Shown in pieces: positions 49,034 through 58,013 of a DNA stretch of 64,000 bases. Below the pieces are notes generated by a model. The model saw only the letters and a program-made list of their open reading frames with translations. It ran no database searches and was not told the DNA's origin. Numbering within the stretch: position 1 is the stretch's first letter; each line of letters starts with the position of its first letter. Source of the DNA: Pseudonocardia humida (lineage in GTDB: Bacteria; Actinomycetota; Actinomycetes; Mycobacteriales; Pseudonocardiaceae); assembly GCF_023898865.1 (NCBI RefSeq), contig NZ_JAGSOV010000025.1, positions 1 to 64,000 of the forward strand. Direction: 5' to 3'. A program made the translations under genes and the position numbers.

Positions 49034-49913
49034 CCAGCACCGGCTCCGGCGGCACCGGCGGGTCTGGCGGCCGCGGCGGCACCGGGGCGGGCCCGTCGCC
49101 GCGGGGGTCGGGCAGGACCAGCGGCCCGGGGAAGGGGTAGGACGTGCGGACCAGGACGTCGCCGCCACCGCTGGTCGCGGTGATCGCGTGCGCCGACGAG
49201 GCATCGGTGCGCACGCCGATCCGGGTCTCGCCGTCGATGGCCCAGGAGTCCACCCGGTAGCGCTCGGCGCCGGGGACCCCGACGACGACGTCGCCGCGCT
49301 CGGACCACAGCCGCACGTCGCTCGGGGCGGTGTCCATGTCCAGGAAGATGTTGCCGTCGGTCCGCTCGACCACCACCGCGTCGCTGTCGATCTGCACGGC
49401 GTTCACGTCGCCGGAATCGCCCCGCACGGTCAGCGGACCGCTCAGGTCCGACAGGAACGTGTCGCCGGAGCGCGCGGTCAGCGCGAGCGCACCGCTCAGC
49501 CCGTGCGCGGCCACGTCGCCGGAGCCGACCTCGACCCGCACGGCGAAGTCGCGCGGCACCTCGATCTCGTAGTCGACCCGGCACTCGATCGCCAGCAGGT
49601 CCTCGCAGCGCGCGGACAGCAGCACGCCGGCCGCGGTCGACTCGGCGGTCAGCGCGGGCGGCTCCAGGCCGTGCTCGGCGTAGGTGCGCACGTGGACGAG
49701 GTCGTCGGGGCTCGCCACCAGCTCGACGTCGCCGACGCCGTTGCGCACGGTCAGCATCGCGACGTCGGAGGCCAGCGAGGTGGTCTGCTCGGTCGTCGAC
49801 CGGTACCCCTGGGCGATCAGGCTGACCGCCCCCGGCACGACCGCCAGCAGCACGAACACCACCGCGAGCAGCACCAGCGCGCGGCGCGGACGGGTGGGCG
49901 CGGGGGCGGTCAC
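49020..49913 (-). CDS. DUF4097-family membrane-anchored beta-repeat protein
   Basis: A 297-residue protein with one N-terminal membrane helix (about 15-35) and an extracytoplasmic region of repeated short beta strands with the DUF4097 pattern (VGDVELVASPDD, GSGDVAAHGLSG, SGDVNAVQIDSD). A Pro-rich C-terminus ends it. Such proteins often sit beside LiaRS-type two-component systems that respond to envelope stress. GTG start overlaps the response regulator stop (GTGA), so it is the third gene of that operon. Confidence 0.82.
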   Translation of the reverse strand: MTAPAPTRPRRALVLLAVVFVLLAVVPGAVSLIAQGYRSTTEQTTSLASDVAMLTVRNGVGDVELVASPDDLVHVRTYAEHGLEPPALTAESTAAGVLLSARCEDLLAIECRVDYEIEVPRDFAVRVEVGSGDVAAHGLSGALALTARSGDTFLSDLSGPLTVRGDSGDVNAVQIDSDAVVVERTDGNIFLDMDTAPSDVRLWSERGDVVVGVPGAERYRVDSWAIDGETRIGVRTDASSAHAITATSGGGDVLVRTSYPFPGPLVLPDPRGDGPAPVPPRPPDPPVPPEPVLVNGG

Positions 49914-50584
49914 GACGCGCTCGCGAGGTAGGCGAGCACGGCCAGCACCCGGCGGTGGTCGGTGGCCGCCACGGGCAGCGCGAACTTGCCGAAGATGGCG
50001 CTGACGTGCTTCTCCACGGCGCCCTCCCCGACCCTCAGCGCCTCGGCGATCCCGCTGTTGGAGCGGCCCTCGGCCATCAGCGCCAGCACCTCCCGCTCGC
50101 GCGGGGTGAGCCCGGCCAGCGGCTGCGGGCGGCGCGCGCGGGCGAACAGCTGGGACACCACCTCCGGGTCGAGCGCGGTGCCGCCGCCGATCACCCGGCG
50201 CAGCGCCTCGACGAAGCTGCCGACGTCGACGACCCGGTCCTTGAGCAGGTAGCCGACGCCGCGGGTGTCGCCGGCGAGCAGCTCGGTGGCGTAGCGCTCC
50301 TCGACGTACTGCGACAGCACCAGCACCGCCACCTCCGGCCACCGGGCCCGGATGACCAGGGCGGCGCGCAGGCCCTCGTCGGTGTGCGTCGGCGGCATGC
50401 GCACGTCGGCGACCACCACGTCGGGGCGTTCCGCGTCGAGCGCGCGCAGCAGCTCGTCGCCGTCACCGACGGCCGCGGCGACCTCGAAGCCGGTCTCGGC
50501 CAGCAGCCGGCACAGGCCCTCGCGCAGCAGGACCGAGTCCTCGGCGACCACGACCCTCGGCGGGCTCGTCGGAGGCGCGTTCAC
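49910..50584 (-). CDS. NarL/LuxR-family response regulator
   Basis: A 224-residue regulator: receiver domain with the acidic pocket (VVVAEDS), phosphoacceptor Asp in DVVVADVRMP (about residue 60), the switch Ser in VLVLSQY and Lys in YLLKDRV; a LuxR HTH follows (LTPREREVLALMAEGRSNSGIAEAL). Acts with the histidine kinase encoded upstream. GTG at 50584 overlaps the stop of mini-cistron D. Confidence 0.92.
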   Translation of the reverse strand: MNAPPTSPPRVVVAEDSVLLREGLCRLLAETGFEVAAAVGDGDELLRALDAERPDVVVADVRMPPTHTDEGLRAALVIRARWPEVAVLVLSQYVEERYATELLAGDTRGVGYLLKDRVVDVGSFVEALRRVIGGGTALDPEVVSQLFARARRPQPLAGLTPREREVLALMAEGRSNSGIAEALRVGEGAVEKHVSAIFGKFALPVAATDHRRVLAVLAYLASAS

Positions 50585-50658
50585 CGCACGGCCTCGCAGG
50601 ACTCGGCCGGCGCTCCACGGAGGCGCTGTGTCGATGATTCGCTCGCAAGCTCGCTCAT
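50581..50658 (-). repeat. MSELASES-family mini-cistron, copy D (kinase/regulator junction)
   Basis: A 25-codon frame, peptide beginning MSELASESSTQRLRGAPA. Its ATG overlaps the kinase stop (ATGA) and its TGA overlaps the regulator GTG (GTGA). Nucleotide match to copy B includes the first 30 nt with few changes, ACAGCGCC, and AGCGCCGnCCGAG. Confidence 0.65.
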
Positions 50659-52004
50659 CGCACGTCGCAGGGCAGCTCGACGGTGAGCACGGTCGGCCCG
50701 CCGACCGGCGAGTCCACGCTCAGCTGACCGTCCACGGCGGAGACGCGGTCGGTCAGCCCGCGCAGGCCGGTGCCGCGGTCGGGGTCGGCGCCGCCCCGGC
50801 CGTCGTCGGTGACGGTGACCCAGACCGGCCCGTCGTCCTCGCGGCGCACCCGCACGACCGCGGAGGCGGCGCCGGAATGCCGGGCGACGTTGGTGAGGGC
50901 CTCGGCGACCACGAAGTAGCCGATGGCCTCCACGGTGGCCGGCGGGCGCCGCTCGATCTCCACGGTCAGCTCGACCGGCACCGGGCAGCGCACGGCGATC
51001 GCGGACAGCGCGGCGTCGAGCCCACGGTCGGCCAGCACCGGGGGGTGCAGCCCGCGGATGAGCAGGCGCAGGTCGGTGACCGCGTCCTTGGCCTGCTGGT
51101 GGGCGTCGTCGAGCAGCTCGCCGATGGAGCCGGGGTCGGCGGCGTAGCGGGCCTTGGCCCGGCCCAGCGTCATGCCCAGCGCGACGAGCTGCTGCTGGGT
51201 GCCGTCGTGCAGGTCGCGCTCGATGCGCCTGCGCTCGGTCTCCCCGGCGTCGACGACGCGGGCCCGGCTGCGCTCCAGCTCGTGCACGCGCCGCGCCAGC
51301 ACCTCCGGCGGCGGGCCGAGCAGCGCGCGGGCCACCGACACGTCCAGCGCCACCAACCCGCGCACCAGCATCGGGGCCGCCAGCACCAGCAGCAGCCCGG
51401 CCGCGCCCAGCAGCATCTGCCCGGTCGGGGTGTCCGACAGCGGCAGCCCGAGCACGTGCCGGTCGACCGAGCCGTCGGCCATCGCGGGCGGGAACAGGAT
51501 GGCGATCGCCACCGAACCCAGCAGCGCCAGCGCCCCGGCCAGCGTCGCCCACACCAGCCCGGCGGTCACCAGCCCCAGCGGCATGGCGACCAGCTGGTGC
51601 AGGGCGCGCCTGCGCACGCCGCCGTCGCGCCACAGCGCCCCGGCGTAGCGCAGCGGGTTGACCTCGGCGGGCGGCATCGGCACCGGGGCGATCCGCACGT
51701 CGAGCAGCAGCCGGTAGCGGGCCCGCTCGATCCCGGCCATCATCCGCGACAGCCAGGCGGTCACGATCCACACCGGGACGCCCACCAGCGCCAGCGGCAG
51801 CAGCACGACGGTCATCGCCAGCCCGGTGACCAGTACCGTGGTGTACGCCGTGCCCAGCAGGGCGTCGAGCAGCAGGTGCGCGGCGCCGAGCCAGGTGCTG
51901 GGGGCGACGAGCGCGCGGATCGGGTCGGGCCGCGCCCGCTCCGCCGCGCCGACCTCCCTGTCGCGGGCCGTGTCCGGCGGTGCGCCGACCGTCATGGGGA
52001 CCAT
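50655..52004 (-). CDS. sensor histidine kinase (NarL-type, HisKA_3)
   Basis: A 449-residue kinase. N-terminal membrane sensor with about four helices (55-80, 140-165, 190-215 region), a coiled linker, the HisKA_3 box ETERRRIERDLHDGTQQQL with the phosphorylated His, and a HATPase_c domain (EALTNVARHSG, VTDDGRGG, GTGLRGLTDRV). ATG at 52004 or 51995; no strong ribosome binding site. Operon order is kinase, mini-cistron D, regulator, DUF4097 protein. Confidence 0.9.
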   Translation of the reverse strand: MVPMTVGAPPDTARDREVGAAERARPDPIRALVAPSTWLGAAHLLLDALLGTAYTTVLVTGLAMTVVLLPLALVGVPVWIVTAWLSRMMAGIERARYRLLLDVRIAPVPMPPAEVNPLRYAGALWRDGGVRRRALHQLVAMPLGLVTAGLVWATLAGALALLGSVAIAILFPPAMADGSVDRHVLGLPLSDTPTGQMLLGAAGLLLVLAAPMLVRGLVALDVSVARALLGPPPEVLARRVHELERSRARVVDAGETERRRIERDLHDGTQQQLVALGMTLGRAKARYAADPGSIGELLDDAHQQAKDAVTDLRLLIRGLHPPVLADRGLDAALSAIAVRCPVPVELTVEIERRPPATVEAIGYFVVAEALTNVARHSGAASAVVRVRREDDGPVWVTVTDDGRGGADPDRGTGLRGLTDRVSAVDGQLSVDSPVGGPTVLTVELPCDVR

Positions 52005-52100
52005 GCCGGTCAGGCTAGGGAGCCGGACCGCTCCGGCACCATCCTGCGGGTCCCCGGGCTGTGGTGGGGGTAGCCGTAGGGTCCTGCAGCGGGGGGTGGC

Positions 52101-53615
52101 ATGCCGAGCCTTGAGATCCTGCTGGGCGCGGGGGCGGGCATCGTGCTGCTCGGAGTGCTCGCCGTGCGGGTGTCGGTGCGGCTCGGCCTGCCGTCGCTGC
52201 TGATCTACCTGGGCATGGGGGTCCTGCTCGGGGAGTCGGTGCTGGGCATCCCGTTCTCCGACGCCGCGCTCACCGAGGCGCTCGGGCTGGCCGCGCTGGT
52301 GCTGATCCTGATCGAGGGCGGCATCACCACCAGCTGGCCCGCGGTACGCCCGTCGCTGGGCCTCGGGATCGCGCTGGCGACGGTGTCGGTCGCGGTCAGC
52401 ATCGGCGTCGTCGGGGTGTCGCTGCACCTGCTGCTCGGGCTGGAGTGGCGCACGGCGTTCCTGTGGGCCGCGGTGCTCTCGTCCACCGATGCGGCCGCCG
52501 TGTTCAGCGTGCTGCGCGGCGTCGGGGTGATGCGCAGGCTGGCCGGCGCACTGGAGCTGGAGTCCGGGCTCAACGACGCCCCGGTGGTGCTGGCGGTCGT
52601 CCTGCTCGCCTCCAGCGAGGAGCTGACCTGGCAGACGCCCCTGCTGGTGGTCTACGAGCTGGTCGTGGGGGCCCTACTGGGCTGGCTGTTCGGTCGCGGC
52701 GGGGCGAGGGCGCTGCGCCGGGCGGCGCTGCCCTCGACCGGGCTCTACCCGCTGGCGACGGTGGCGGTGTGCGTGCTGGCCTACTCCACCGGGCAGCTGG
52801 CGCACGCGTCCGGGCTGCTGGCGACCTACGTGGCCGCGCTCGTGCTGGGCAACTCCGACCTGCCGCACCGCGGCGACGTCCGCTCCTTCGCGGAGGGCAC
52901 CGGCTGGCTGGCCCAGATCGGGCTGTTCGTGCTGCTGGGGCTCTACGCCTCGCCTGCCCGGCTGCCCGAGGCGGTGGTCCCGGCGCTGGTGGCCGGGGTG
53001 GTGCTGGTGGTGGCGGGGCGGCCGCTGTCGGTGCTGGCCGCGGCGCTGCCGTTCCGCGTGCCCTGGCGCGAGCAGGCGTTCCTGTCCTGGTCGGGGCTGC
53101 GGGGCGCGGTGCCGATCGTGCTCGCGCTGATCGCGCTGACCGAGGGCGCGCCGAGTGCCACCGAGCTGGTCGACGTGGTGTTCGTGCTGGTCGTGGTGCT
53201 CACGATCGTGCAGGGCACCACGCTGCCGGTGGTGGCCCGCACGCTCGGGGTGGCCAGCCCGGCCGAGCCGACGGAGATCGAGGTCGACGCCGCCCCGCTC
53301 GACGAGCTGGGCGCCGACCTGCTGCAGGTGCGGGTGCCGGTCGGCTCGAAGCTGCGCGGGGTCTACATCGGCGAGCTGCGGCTGCCCCGCGGGGCCACGG
53401 TCAGCCTCGTCGTGCGCGACGGCGAGGGCTTCACCCCGTCCCGCGACACCCGCCTGCGCGAGCTCGACCAGCTGCTGGTCGTGGCCACGGCGGGGGCGCG
53501 GCCGGCGACCGAGCAGCGCATCCGGGCGGTCGACGAGCACGGCCGCCTGGCCCGCTGGCGCGCCGCGAGCCCGGACGACGGCCCCCGCCGCCCGCGCGGT
53601 CCCGGGCCGCGCTGA
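52101..53615 (+). CDS. potassium/proton antiporter (CPA1, CvrA/NhaP2-like)
   Basis: A 504-residue cation/proton antiporter: about twelve membrane helices through residue 390, with the ion-binding ESGLNDAPV segment near 154-162 and the SSTDAAAVF motif just before. A cytosolic RCK_C (TrkA-C) domain (about 405-475, LRGVYIGELRLPRGATV) likely binds a nucleotide ligand. ATG at 52101 with a GGGGGGTGG run upstream. Divergent from the histidine kinase (97 nt). Confidence 0.88.
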   Translation: MPSLEILLGAGAGIVLLGVLAVRVSVRLGLPSLLIYLGMGVLLGESVLGIPFSDAALTEALGLAALVLILIEGGITTSWPAVRPSLGLGIALATVSVAVSIGVVGVSLHLLLGLEWRTAFLWAAVLSSTDAAAVFSVLRGVGVMRRLAGALELESGLNDAPVVLAVVLLASSEELTWQTPLLVVYELVVGALLGWLFGRGGARALRRAALPSTGLYPLATVAVCVLAYSTGQLAHASGLLATYVAALVLGNSDLPHRGDVRSFAEGTGWLAQIGLFVLLGLYASPARLPEAVVPALVAGVVLVVAGRPLSVLAAALPFRVPWREQAFLSWSGLRGAVPIVLALIALTEGAPSATELVDVVFVLVVVLTIVQGTTLPVVARTLGVASPAEPTEIEVDAAPLDELGADLLQVRVPVGSKLRGVYIGELRLPRGATVSLVVRDGEGFTPSRDTRLRELDQLLVVATAGARPATEQRIRAVDEHGRLARWRAASPDDGPRRPRGPGPR

Positions 53616-53661
53616 CCCCCGGCCGGCGGGGGGCCTCCTCCGGGTGGGGGATGATGGTCGG

Positions 53662-54393
53662 GTGAGTCCCCCCAGCACCGCAGCCGGCCCGAAGATCCGG
53701 TTGCTCTCCCTGATCGCCGCGGCGGTGCTGGCCGTCGACGTCGTGACCAAGGTCCTGGCGGTCGCCGAGCTGGAGGGCCGCGAGCCGGTCGAGCTGTTCG
53801 GCGGGCTGGTCCACCTCGTCCTGGTGCGCAACCCGGGCGCGGCCTGGTCGCTGGCCACCGGCTACACCTGGGTGCTCAGCCTGATCGCGATCACCGTGGT
53901 CATCGTGCTGATCCGGGTGGCCAGGCGGCTGCGCTCCACCGGCTGGGCCATCGCGCTGGGCCTGGTGCTGGGCGGCGCGCTGGGCAACCTCGTCGACCGC
54001 ATCTTCCGCTCGCCGGGCCCGCTGCGCGGGCACGTCGTCGACATGGTCTCGCTGCTGCGCCCGGACGGCACCTTCTTCCCGGTGTTCAACGCGGCCGACT
54101 CGGCGGTCTGCTGCGGCGGCGTGCTGCTGGTCCTGCTCGCGCTGACCGGCCGCGAGCTGGACGGCACCCGCAGCCCCACGCGCCGCTCGCGGGACGGCGG
54201 CGGTGACGGCGCCGACAGCGCCGACAGCGCCGACAGCGACGACGGCCCACCGGACGACACCCCGCGCACGGGCGACACCACACCCGCCCGCCACGCCGAC
54301 GGCGGCCCGGAGCGGTCGACCGCCGACACCTCCGGTTCCGACTCGAGCGGCTCCGGCGGCTCCGACAGCAGCAGCGGAGGCTCCGGTGACTGA
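53662..54393 (+). CDS. lspA: prolipoprotein signal peptidase II
   Basis: Cleaves signal peptides of lipoproteins after lipidation. Four membrane helices in residues 12-165; catalytic Asp residues in GNLVDRIFR and [10 protein letters not shown]. The 243-residue product is longer than usual because of a disordered Ser/Asp/Gly-rich cytosolic tail of about 75 residues, which contains the direct repeat [12 protein letters not shown] at 53662. The stop lies 8 nt inside the next gene. Confidence 0.92.
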   Translation: MSPPSTAAGPKIRLLSLIAAAVLAVDVVTKVLAVAELEGREPVELFGGLVHLVLVRNPGAAWSLATGYTWVLSLIAITVVIVLIRVARRLRSTGWAIALGLVLGGALGNLVDRIFRSPGPLRGHVVDMVSLLRPDGTFFPVFNAADSAVCCGGVLLVLLALTGRELDGTRSPTRRSRDGGGDGADSADSADSDDGPPDDTPRTGDTTPARHADGGPERSTADTSGSDSSGSGGSDSSSGGSGD

Positions 54394-55318
54394 CACCCGC
54401 CAGCTCCCCGTCCCCGACGGCCTGGACGGCATGCGCGTCGACGCCGGGCTCTCGCGCCTGCTCGGGCTGTCCCGCACCGTCGTCGCCGCGCTCGCCGAGG
54501 ACGGCCGCGTCGCCGTCGACGGGCGCACCGCCGGCAAGTCCGACCGGCTCACCGCGGGCTCGTGGCTCGAGGTCGCGCTGCCCGAGCCGGAGGCGCCCGC
54601 GTCGATCAGCGGCCCGGCCGAGGTCGTCGCCGGGCTGACCGTGCTGCACGCCGACGACGACCTCATCGTGATCGACAAGCCGGTCGGCGTGGCCGCGCAC
54701 CCCAGCCCCGGCTGGACCGGGCCGACGGTCGTCGGCGGCCTCGCCGCGCTGGGCTACCGGCTGTCCACGTCGGGCGCCGCCGAGCGCCAGGGCATCGTGC
54801 ACCGCCTCGACGTCGGCACCACCGGCGTGATGGTGGTGGCCGCCTCCGAGCGGGCGTACACGACGCTGAAGCGGGCGTTCAAGGAGCGCACGGTCGACAA
54901 GCGCTACCACGCCGTCTGCCAGGGCCACCCCGACCCGTCCAGCGGCACCATCGACGCCCCCATCGACCGCCACCCCCGCCACGACCACAGGTACGCCGTC
55001 GTCGCCGGTGGCCGCCCGAGCGTCACCCACTACGACACGGTCGAGGCGTTCCGCGCGGCGTCGCTGCTGGACATCCGGCTGGAGACGGGCCGGACCCACC
55101 AGATCCGGGTGCACCTCTCTGCGGTGCGCCACCCGTGCGTCGGCGACCTGATCTACGGCGCCGACCCCACCCTGTCCCAGCGCCTCGGCCTGACCCGCCA
55201 GTGGCTGCACGCCCGCGCGCTGGCCTTCGACCACCCCGCCGACGGCCGGTGGGTCGAGTTCGTCAGCCCGTACCCGGCCGACCTGGAGCGCGCCCTCGAC
55301 CGCCTCCGCGAGCCGTGA
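54386..55318 (+). CDS. rluD: 23S rRNA pseudouridine synthase, RluD-like
   Basis: A 310-residue RluA-family enzyme: N-terminal S4-like domain (about 10-75) and a catalytic domain with HRLDVGTTG, where the Asp is catalytic, plus KRYHAVCQG and the C-terminal [11 protein letters not shown]. Most relatives modify helix 69 of 23S rRNA. The lspA-rluD order is common to many bacteria. GTG start overlaps lspA by 8 nt, and its stop overlaps the next start (GTGA). Confidence 0.92.
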   Translation: MTDTRQLPVPDGLDGMRVDAGLSRLLGLSRTVVAALAEDGRVAVDGRTAGKSDRLTAGSWLEVALPEPEAPASISGPAEVVAGLTVLHADDDLIVIDKPVGVAAHPSPGWTGPTVVGGLAALGYRLSTSGAAERQGIVHRLDVGTTGVMVVAASERAYTTLKRAFKERTVDKRYHAVCQGHPDPSSGTIDAPIDRHPRHDHRYAVVAGGRPSVTHYDTVEAFRAASLLDIRLETGRTHQIRVHLSAVRHPCVGDLIYGADPTLSQRLGLTRQWLHARALAFDHPADGRWVEFVSPYPADLERALDRLREP

Positions 55319-56088
55319 GCGCGGGGCGCCCACCCCGCCCCGAGCACGCCGAGGACGACACCGACGACGACGCCCACGACGACACCGACAGCGGGGCGGG
55401 CGGGGGCCTGACCTGGCGCGGACGGCTCGTCGTCCTCGGCGTCTGCGTCGCCGTCGCCCTGCTGACCGCCTGGTACGCCGGGTCGCGGTTCACCCCGACC
55501 GCGCCCGGGCCGCCGGTCGGCAGCATCCGGCTCGGCCCCGACGCCGGCCAGCCCGTCGCCGACTACCTGGCCCTGCTCCCCGAGCGGCTGCCCCCACCCG
55601 GGCAGGCCGCGCCCGCGCTCGTGCAGCTGGCCGCCGAGGCGACCACCGGGCAGGCGGCGGCCCTCGTCGGCGGCCCGGCCGCGGCCACCGTCGCGGTGTT
55701 CCGGGTGCCGCTGACCCGCGTGCAGACCGCCCTGCGGTTCGAGGCGCTCGACCCCGGGCTGCCGGCGGCCGCCGCGCTCGACTCCGCCCGCCTGCGCGCG
55801 CAGCGGGCCGCCGCCGCCGACGCGGCCCGGCTGGCCGACCGGCCCCGCGACGTGGCCGCGGCCGAGGCGGCCGCGCTGGGCGAACCGGCCTGCGCCTGCG
55901 TGCTGGCCCTGGTCGTGCGGGCCGACCGGGTCGCGCTGGAGGCGCTGGCCGCGGCGCAGGGGGTGCGCGCGGTCGACGCCGCGCCGGTCGGCGCGACCGA
56001 GCCGGAGCTGGCGCTGTCGCCGCTGCTCCCCGGGCAGGTCGAGCGGGTCGACGCGCCCCCGGACGACGGCCCCGTGCCGCCGGCATGA
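55315..56088 (+). CDS. membrane-anchored protein of unknown function
   Basis: A 257-residue protein with an acidic Asp/His/Thr-rich N-terminus (about 1-30), one membrane helix (about 37-55) and an Ala-rich extracytoplasmic domain that includes a lone CAC motif ([12 protein letters not shown]). Not recognised. Downstream of rluD with a GTGA overlap, so cotranscribed with lspA and rluD. Confidence 0.7.
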   Translation: MSAGRPPRPEHAEDDTDDDAHDDTDSGAGGGLTWRGRLVVLGVCVAVALLTAWYAGSRFTPTAPGPPVGSIRLGPDAGQPVADYLALLPERLPPPGQAAPALVQLAAEATTGQAAALVGGPAAATVAVFRVPLTRVQTALRFEALDPGLPAAAALDSARLRAQRAAAADAARLADRPRDVAAAEAAALGEPACACVLALVVRADRVALEALAAAQGVRAVDAAPVGATEPELALSPLLPGQVERVDAPPDDGPVPPA

Positions 56089-56133
56089 CCGGTGCGCCGG
56101 TCCGGGCGGCGACCGCGCCCGCGGCCCGGACCC

Positions 56134-56174
56134 GGGGTTTTCCCTCGCCCCGGTTCCGGGCATGGGGTTTTCCC
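56134..56174. repeat. two GGGGTTTTCCC direct repeats 30 bp apart
   Basis: GGGGTTTTCCC at 56134-56144 and again at 56164-56174. The interval of 30 bp is about three helical turns, which suits two regulator dimers on one face. TAGGAC follows at 56179 and the next gene begins at 56237. Confidence 0.45.
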
Positions 56175-56236
56175 CCGGTAGGACTGGGTGGAGTTCCTGA
56201 TGTCCGTCTCAGCGTCCGGCTGGCACGGTGATCCCC

Positions 56237-57004
56237 ATGGTGAGCAGCGGGGGGACCGGGCAGGGGCCCGGGGCGGAGGGTGCCGGGGAGGTGGCGGCCA
56301 GGGCGACCTGGCCGGTCGTCGCCTGCGTGGGGGTCGCGGTGACGGCGCTGGTGGCGCTGCACGTCGACGGAGTGGGGACCGTCGACCCGATCGTGCAGAC
56401 GCTCAGCGATTACGTGGCCCTCCCCGGCGGGTACGCCCTGCTCGGCGTGGCCGCGCTCGCGCTGGCGGCGGCCGTCTGGATGCTGGGCGCCGGGCTGCGC
56501 GGCTGGGGCCTGACGGCCCCGGCCGCACCGGCCGCGCTGCTGTCCGTGGCGAGCGGTGGGTTCGTGGCCGCGGCCGTGTTCCCGACCAACGACCCGGGCA
56601 CGGCCGCCGGACCGGTCGCCGACCTGCACCGGGTCGCGGGCGGGATCGTGCTGCTGGCCCTGCCGCTGGCGGCCTGGATGGTGGCCAGGCGGGCCGTCGA
56701 GAGCCCGGCCTGGCGGGCCGCCGCCCCCGCGCTCACCCGGCTGAGCGTCGCCGTGGCGGCCCTCAGCGTCCTGTTCCTGCTCAGCAATGTCCCGATCGTT
56801 ATCTCCGGTTCACCGATCTTTGCCGTTCTCGGTGTTCTTCAACGTGTTCTCTACGCAGTGATGCTCGTCCTGCTGCTGGTGATCGCGCGCGCGGCCCGCG
56901 CCACGGCCGTCGCCGCCCGGACCGCGGTCGACCTCCCGGTCGCCGCGGCGGTGCAGGCGACGATCGAGGGTCCGCTCGACGAACGGCTGGGGAGGACGGC
57001 ATGA
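56237..57004 (+). CDS. DUF998-type integral membrane protein
   Basis: A 255-residue protein with six predicted membrane helices (about 22-44, 58-85, 95-112, 125-147, 165-190 and 197-218) and a DUF998-like N-terminal segment (TLSDYVALPGG). Function unknown. ATG at 56237; a GTG at 56228 in frame would add three residues. The last 4 nt overlap the next gene (ATGA). Confidence 0.75.
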   Translation: MVSSGGTGQGPGAEGAGEVAARATWPVVACVGVAVTALVALHVDGVGTVDPIVQTLSDYVALPGGYALLGVAALALAAAVWMLGAGLRGWGLTAPAAPAALLSVASGGFVAAAVFPTNDPGTAAGPVADLHRVAGGIVLLALPLAAWMVARRAVESPAWRAAAPALTRLSVAVAALSVLFLLSNVPIVISGSPIFAVLGVLQRVLYAVMLVLLLVIARAARATAVAARTAVDLPVAAAVQATIEGPLDERLGRTA

Positions 57005-57966
57005 GCGACCTGCTCAGCGGCACCGCCGGAGCCATCTCGCTGGCCGTGCTCGGCGCGTTCTGCTTCGCCGGGGCCGCGGTCCTGCAGCACGGGGCGGTGT
57101 CCGCCGAGTCCGACGCCGAGGGCGGGCGGGGCTCGGGGGAATCGCTGACGCTGCGCGGCCTGCGCGCCGTCGCCCGCAGGCCGGGCTGGCTCACCGGGCT
57201 GGCCCTGGCCGGCAGCGGCACCGCGCTGCACGCGCTGGCGCTGATCCTGGCGCCGCTGTCGGTGGTCCAGCCGATCGGCGTGCTCGCCGTCCCGGTGGCG
57301 GTCCTGCTGACCTCGCTGCACGCCCGCCGCGCGCCGGACGGCGCGATCGTCGGCTGGGTGGCGCTCAGCGTGGCGGGCGTGGCGGTCTTCGTCGTCACCG
57401 CCGCGCGCACCGCGGTCTCCAGCGAGCCGCAACCCGGCGCCACCCTGATCGCCGGGCTGGTCGTCGCCTGCGTCGTCGCGCTGCTGGCCTGCCTCGGCCT
57501 CGCGCGCTCGGGCTGGGTGCGCTGCATCGCCTGCGCGACCGCGGGCGCGGTCGCTTTCGGGCTGGTCTCCGGGCTGGTGCGGGCGGTGTCGCAGTCCATG
57601 AGCCCCGGTCTGGCCGGGCTGCTGGACCCGGCGGTCGCCGGTGCCGGCGCGGCCATCGGCGCCGCCATCGTCGTCGGCGGCTGGCTGGTCCAGCAGGCGT
57701 TCGCCTCCGGCCCGCCCGAGGTCGTCATCGCCTGCCTGACCGTCGTCGACCCGATCGTCGCGGTGATCCTCGGCGCGGTGCTGCTCGGCGAGGGTGCCGC
57801 CACCCCGCCGGTCGTCTTCCTGCTGCTCACCGCGGCGGCCACGGCGGCCGCGATCGGCGTGGTCGGGCTGGCCAAGCACCACCCGGACGCCGCGGCCCAC
57901 GCCGCCGCCCACCCCACCCACAACCGCCTCGACCCGTCGTGGCCCGAGCACTCCCTACGCCGGTGA
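57001..57966 (+). CDS. DMT/EamA-like transporter family protein
   Basis: A 321-residue membrane protein with about nine or ten helices and a duplicated EamA-like layout (LSVVQPIGVLAVPVA in the first half, LTVVDPIVAVILGAVLLGE in the second). Export of a small metabolite is possible but no substrate is visible. ATG overlaps the DUF998 stop. The C-terminus is His/Ala-rich. Confidence 0.78.
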   Translation: MSDLLSGTAGAISLAVLGAFCFAGAAVLQHGAVSAESDAEGGRGSGESLTLRGLRAVARRPGWLTGLALAGSGTALHALALILAPLSVVQPIGVLAVPVAVLLTSLHARRAPDGAIVGWVALSVAGVAVFVVTAARTAVSSEPQPGATLIAGLVVACVVALLACLGLARSGWVRCIACATAGAVAFGLVSGLVRAVSQSMSPGLAGLLDPAVAGAGAAIGAAIVVGGWLVQQAFASGPPEVVIACLTVVDPIVAVILGAVLLGEGAATPPVVFLLLTAAATAAAIGVVGLAKHHPDAAAHAAAHPTHNRLDPSWPEHSLRR

Positions 57967-58013
57967 CCCCAGCACCGGCCGTCGGACGACCCACCCCGAG
58001 AGGACGCTTTGCC

